Source: JAHJDR01 sp964609965 (GTDB lineage: Bacteria > UBA10199 > JADGCS01). Taken from it: 5,943 nucleotides of DNA. The stretch is from positions 1-5,943 of the forward strand of contig CAZSTS010000043.1 of NCBI GenBank assembly GCA_964609965.1, given 5' to 3'. The notes beneath the pieces are model-generated. The model was not told the DNA's origin, made no database searches, and worked only from the letters and a program-made list of their open reading frames with translations. Positions 5,116 to 5,943 of this stretch are shown here, piece after piece (within the stretch, counting starts at the first letter, position 1; every line of letters begins with the position of its first letter). Made by a program: the position numbers and the translations under genes.

Positions 5116-5943
5116 TTATTCGCCGCTAATTGTCCATTCAGCAGCATTTAGGAGTAGGTACTTAACATCATCAAGAGGGGGATCTTGATTCTGATAGTCT
5201 GGGTACGAGTATTCTGGGTGTGTTGAAAAAAGCACGACTCTGCCTTTTCCATGTGTGCCAGCCACGATAGCTGGTTGACCAGAAATATTTGGTTTTGTGA
5301 CAGAAGAATCTAAGTCTTCTGTAAAAGTGGCAACTACTTCAATGTTTGGGTCATTTGATGACAAAAGTTTTAAAATAGGTCCAGCGCGATAGGCCATAAC
5401 GAGTTCTTCATTTTGATGTGGTGTTACTATGGGATGATCACCCATGAGTATGGGTGTGTTAAAAGGATACAATGAGCCAGAGCTGTTCATGTATTCTTCC
5501 ATCCAATCATAATTGTCTAACCCCTTTACATCCAAAAGGCCGAGCATATTGTATCCAGGCACAGCAAATTCCATTCCAAAATAATTTACATAAAGGGCTT
5601 TTGCCCCAGCAATAGCCCCCCCACAGACACCAATGTAGTGTCCGCCTCCAGAAACAAAGGCTTGAATTGCTGTTCGGATTGCTGCATCTCTTCCCATATC
5701 AAGAGGTGTTGTGCCTCCTGGCATTACAATGAGATCTGCTGTGATTTCTCCCAGGAGTTCGCTCTCATTAACATAATAAACCACATCGTAGCCTTCGGTT
5801 TTTAAATAGCTCGCAATATTTGCTTTTCCAACAGGGCTGCTAGTGTCTACCACCCAAACTTCATATTCGCTTGGATCAAATATAGGTTCAGGTTCAGGTT
5901 CGGGCACTGGTTCTGGATCAGGTTCAGGTTCGGGCACTGGTTC
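5116..5943 (-). CDS. BPL_N-type class I glutamine amidotransferase-like protein, N-terminus outside the window
   Basis: Partial gene: the reading frame is open to the window edge, so the true start and any signal peptide are missing. A GTG at 5935-5937 is a Val codon inside the repeat and not a credible start. The visible part begins with a Glu-Pro linker of about 20 residues (codons down to 5884), followed by a flavodoxin-like/DJ-1-like domain related to the N-terminal domain of eukaryotic biotin-protein ligase. Landmarks are YEVWVVDTS, IVMPGG, then GVCGGA with the nucleophile Cys (codon 5623-5625), and near the C-terminus FSTHPEYS with His (5218-5220) and Glu (5212-5214). Cys-His-Glu is the class I amidotransferase triad, so the site looks intact. 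The Pro-rich linker resembles tethers behind a lipobox, so a secreted or lipid-anchored enzyme is inferred. Its substrate is unknown. Confidence 0.85.
   Translation of the reverse strand, partial: EPVPEPEPDPEPVPEPEPEPIFDPSEYEVWVVDTSSPVGKANIASYLKTEGYDVVYYVNESELLGEITADLIVMPGGTTPLDMGRDAAIRTAIQAFVSGGGHYIGVCGGAIAGAKALYVNYFGMEFAVPGYNMLGLLDVKGLDNYDWMEEYMNSSGSLYPFNTPILMGDHPIVTPHQNEELVMAYRAGPILKLLSSNDPNIEVVATFTEDLDSSVTKPNISGQPAIVAGTHGKGRVVLFSTHPEYSYPDYQNQDPPLDDVKYLLLNAAEWTISGE
5884..5943 (-). repeat. 30-bp tandem repeat encoding a Glu-Pro linker
   Basis: The 23-base stretch at 5891-5913 recurs exactly at 5921-5943, giving a period of 30 bp, or ten codons (EPVPEPEPDP on the minus strand). Inside it is a 6-base sub-repeat, GGTTCA/GGTTCG on the plus strand. 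The repeat runs off the window, so the copy number is unknown. Because the unit is a multiple of three, gain or loss of copies would change linker length without breaking the frame. Confidence 0.85.

Overview
The window is AT-rich, protein-dense DNA from what looks like a Gram-negative bacterium, with ordinary start and stop usage. Two lipoproteins with a type II signal peptide, a large secreted protein carrying a MopE-type metal-binding motif, and an acidic Glu-Pro linker in front of an enzyme domain would all suit a deltaproteobacteria-grade lineage (Bdellovibrionota, Myxococcota or a related uncultured group). This placement is inference from protein style only; no rRNA or marker gene is present.

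Layout. Minus strand, 24-1655: a secreted 543-residue protein with a MopE-like motif and a C-terminal CHAP-like cysteine amidase/peptidase domain. Minus strand, 1807-2586: a Cys-rich putative lipoprotein of unknown function. Plus strand, 2657-3400: a fusion of a GFA zinc-binding domain with a YCII domain, divergent from the lipoprotein across about 70 bp. Then comes a 210-bp AT-rich gap, whose 3' end holds a Shine-Dalgarno plus a two-codon ORF (ATG ATA TAA) and a near-consensus sigma-70 promoter running into the next start codon. Plus strand, 3611-4097: a BrnT/BrnA type II toxin-antitoxin pair overlapping by 26 bp. Minus strand, 4109-4972: a second Cys-rich lipoprotein, convergent with brnA across only 11 bp. 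Minus strand, 5053-5088: a strong intrinsic terminator for the last gene. Minus strand, 5116 to the window edge: the C-terminal part of a BPL_N-type (class I glutamine amidotransferase-like) protein, preceded by a Glu-Pro repeat encoded by a 30-bp DNA tandem repeat that runs off the window.

How they work together. Apart from brnT-brnA, no two genes look like an operon. The minus-strand genes are an envelope/export set and seem to be transcribed separately: the terminator at 5053-5088 separates the amidotransferase from the lipoprotein, and the lipoprotein has its own promoter-like region with a palindrome. The toxin-antitoxin pair and the GFA-YCII gene form a plus-strand island between them. 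I see no transposase, integrase, tRNA, rRNA or CRISPR array. I do not claim a new multi-gene system. The observations most worth checking are the two-codon ORF and the promoter overlapping the start in front of brnT, the GFA-YCII fusion, and the MopE-plus-CHAP architecture.
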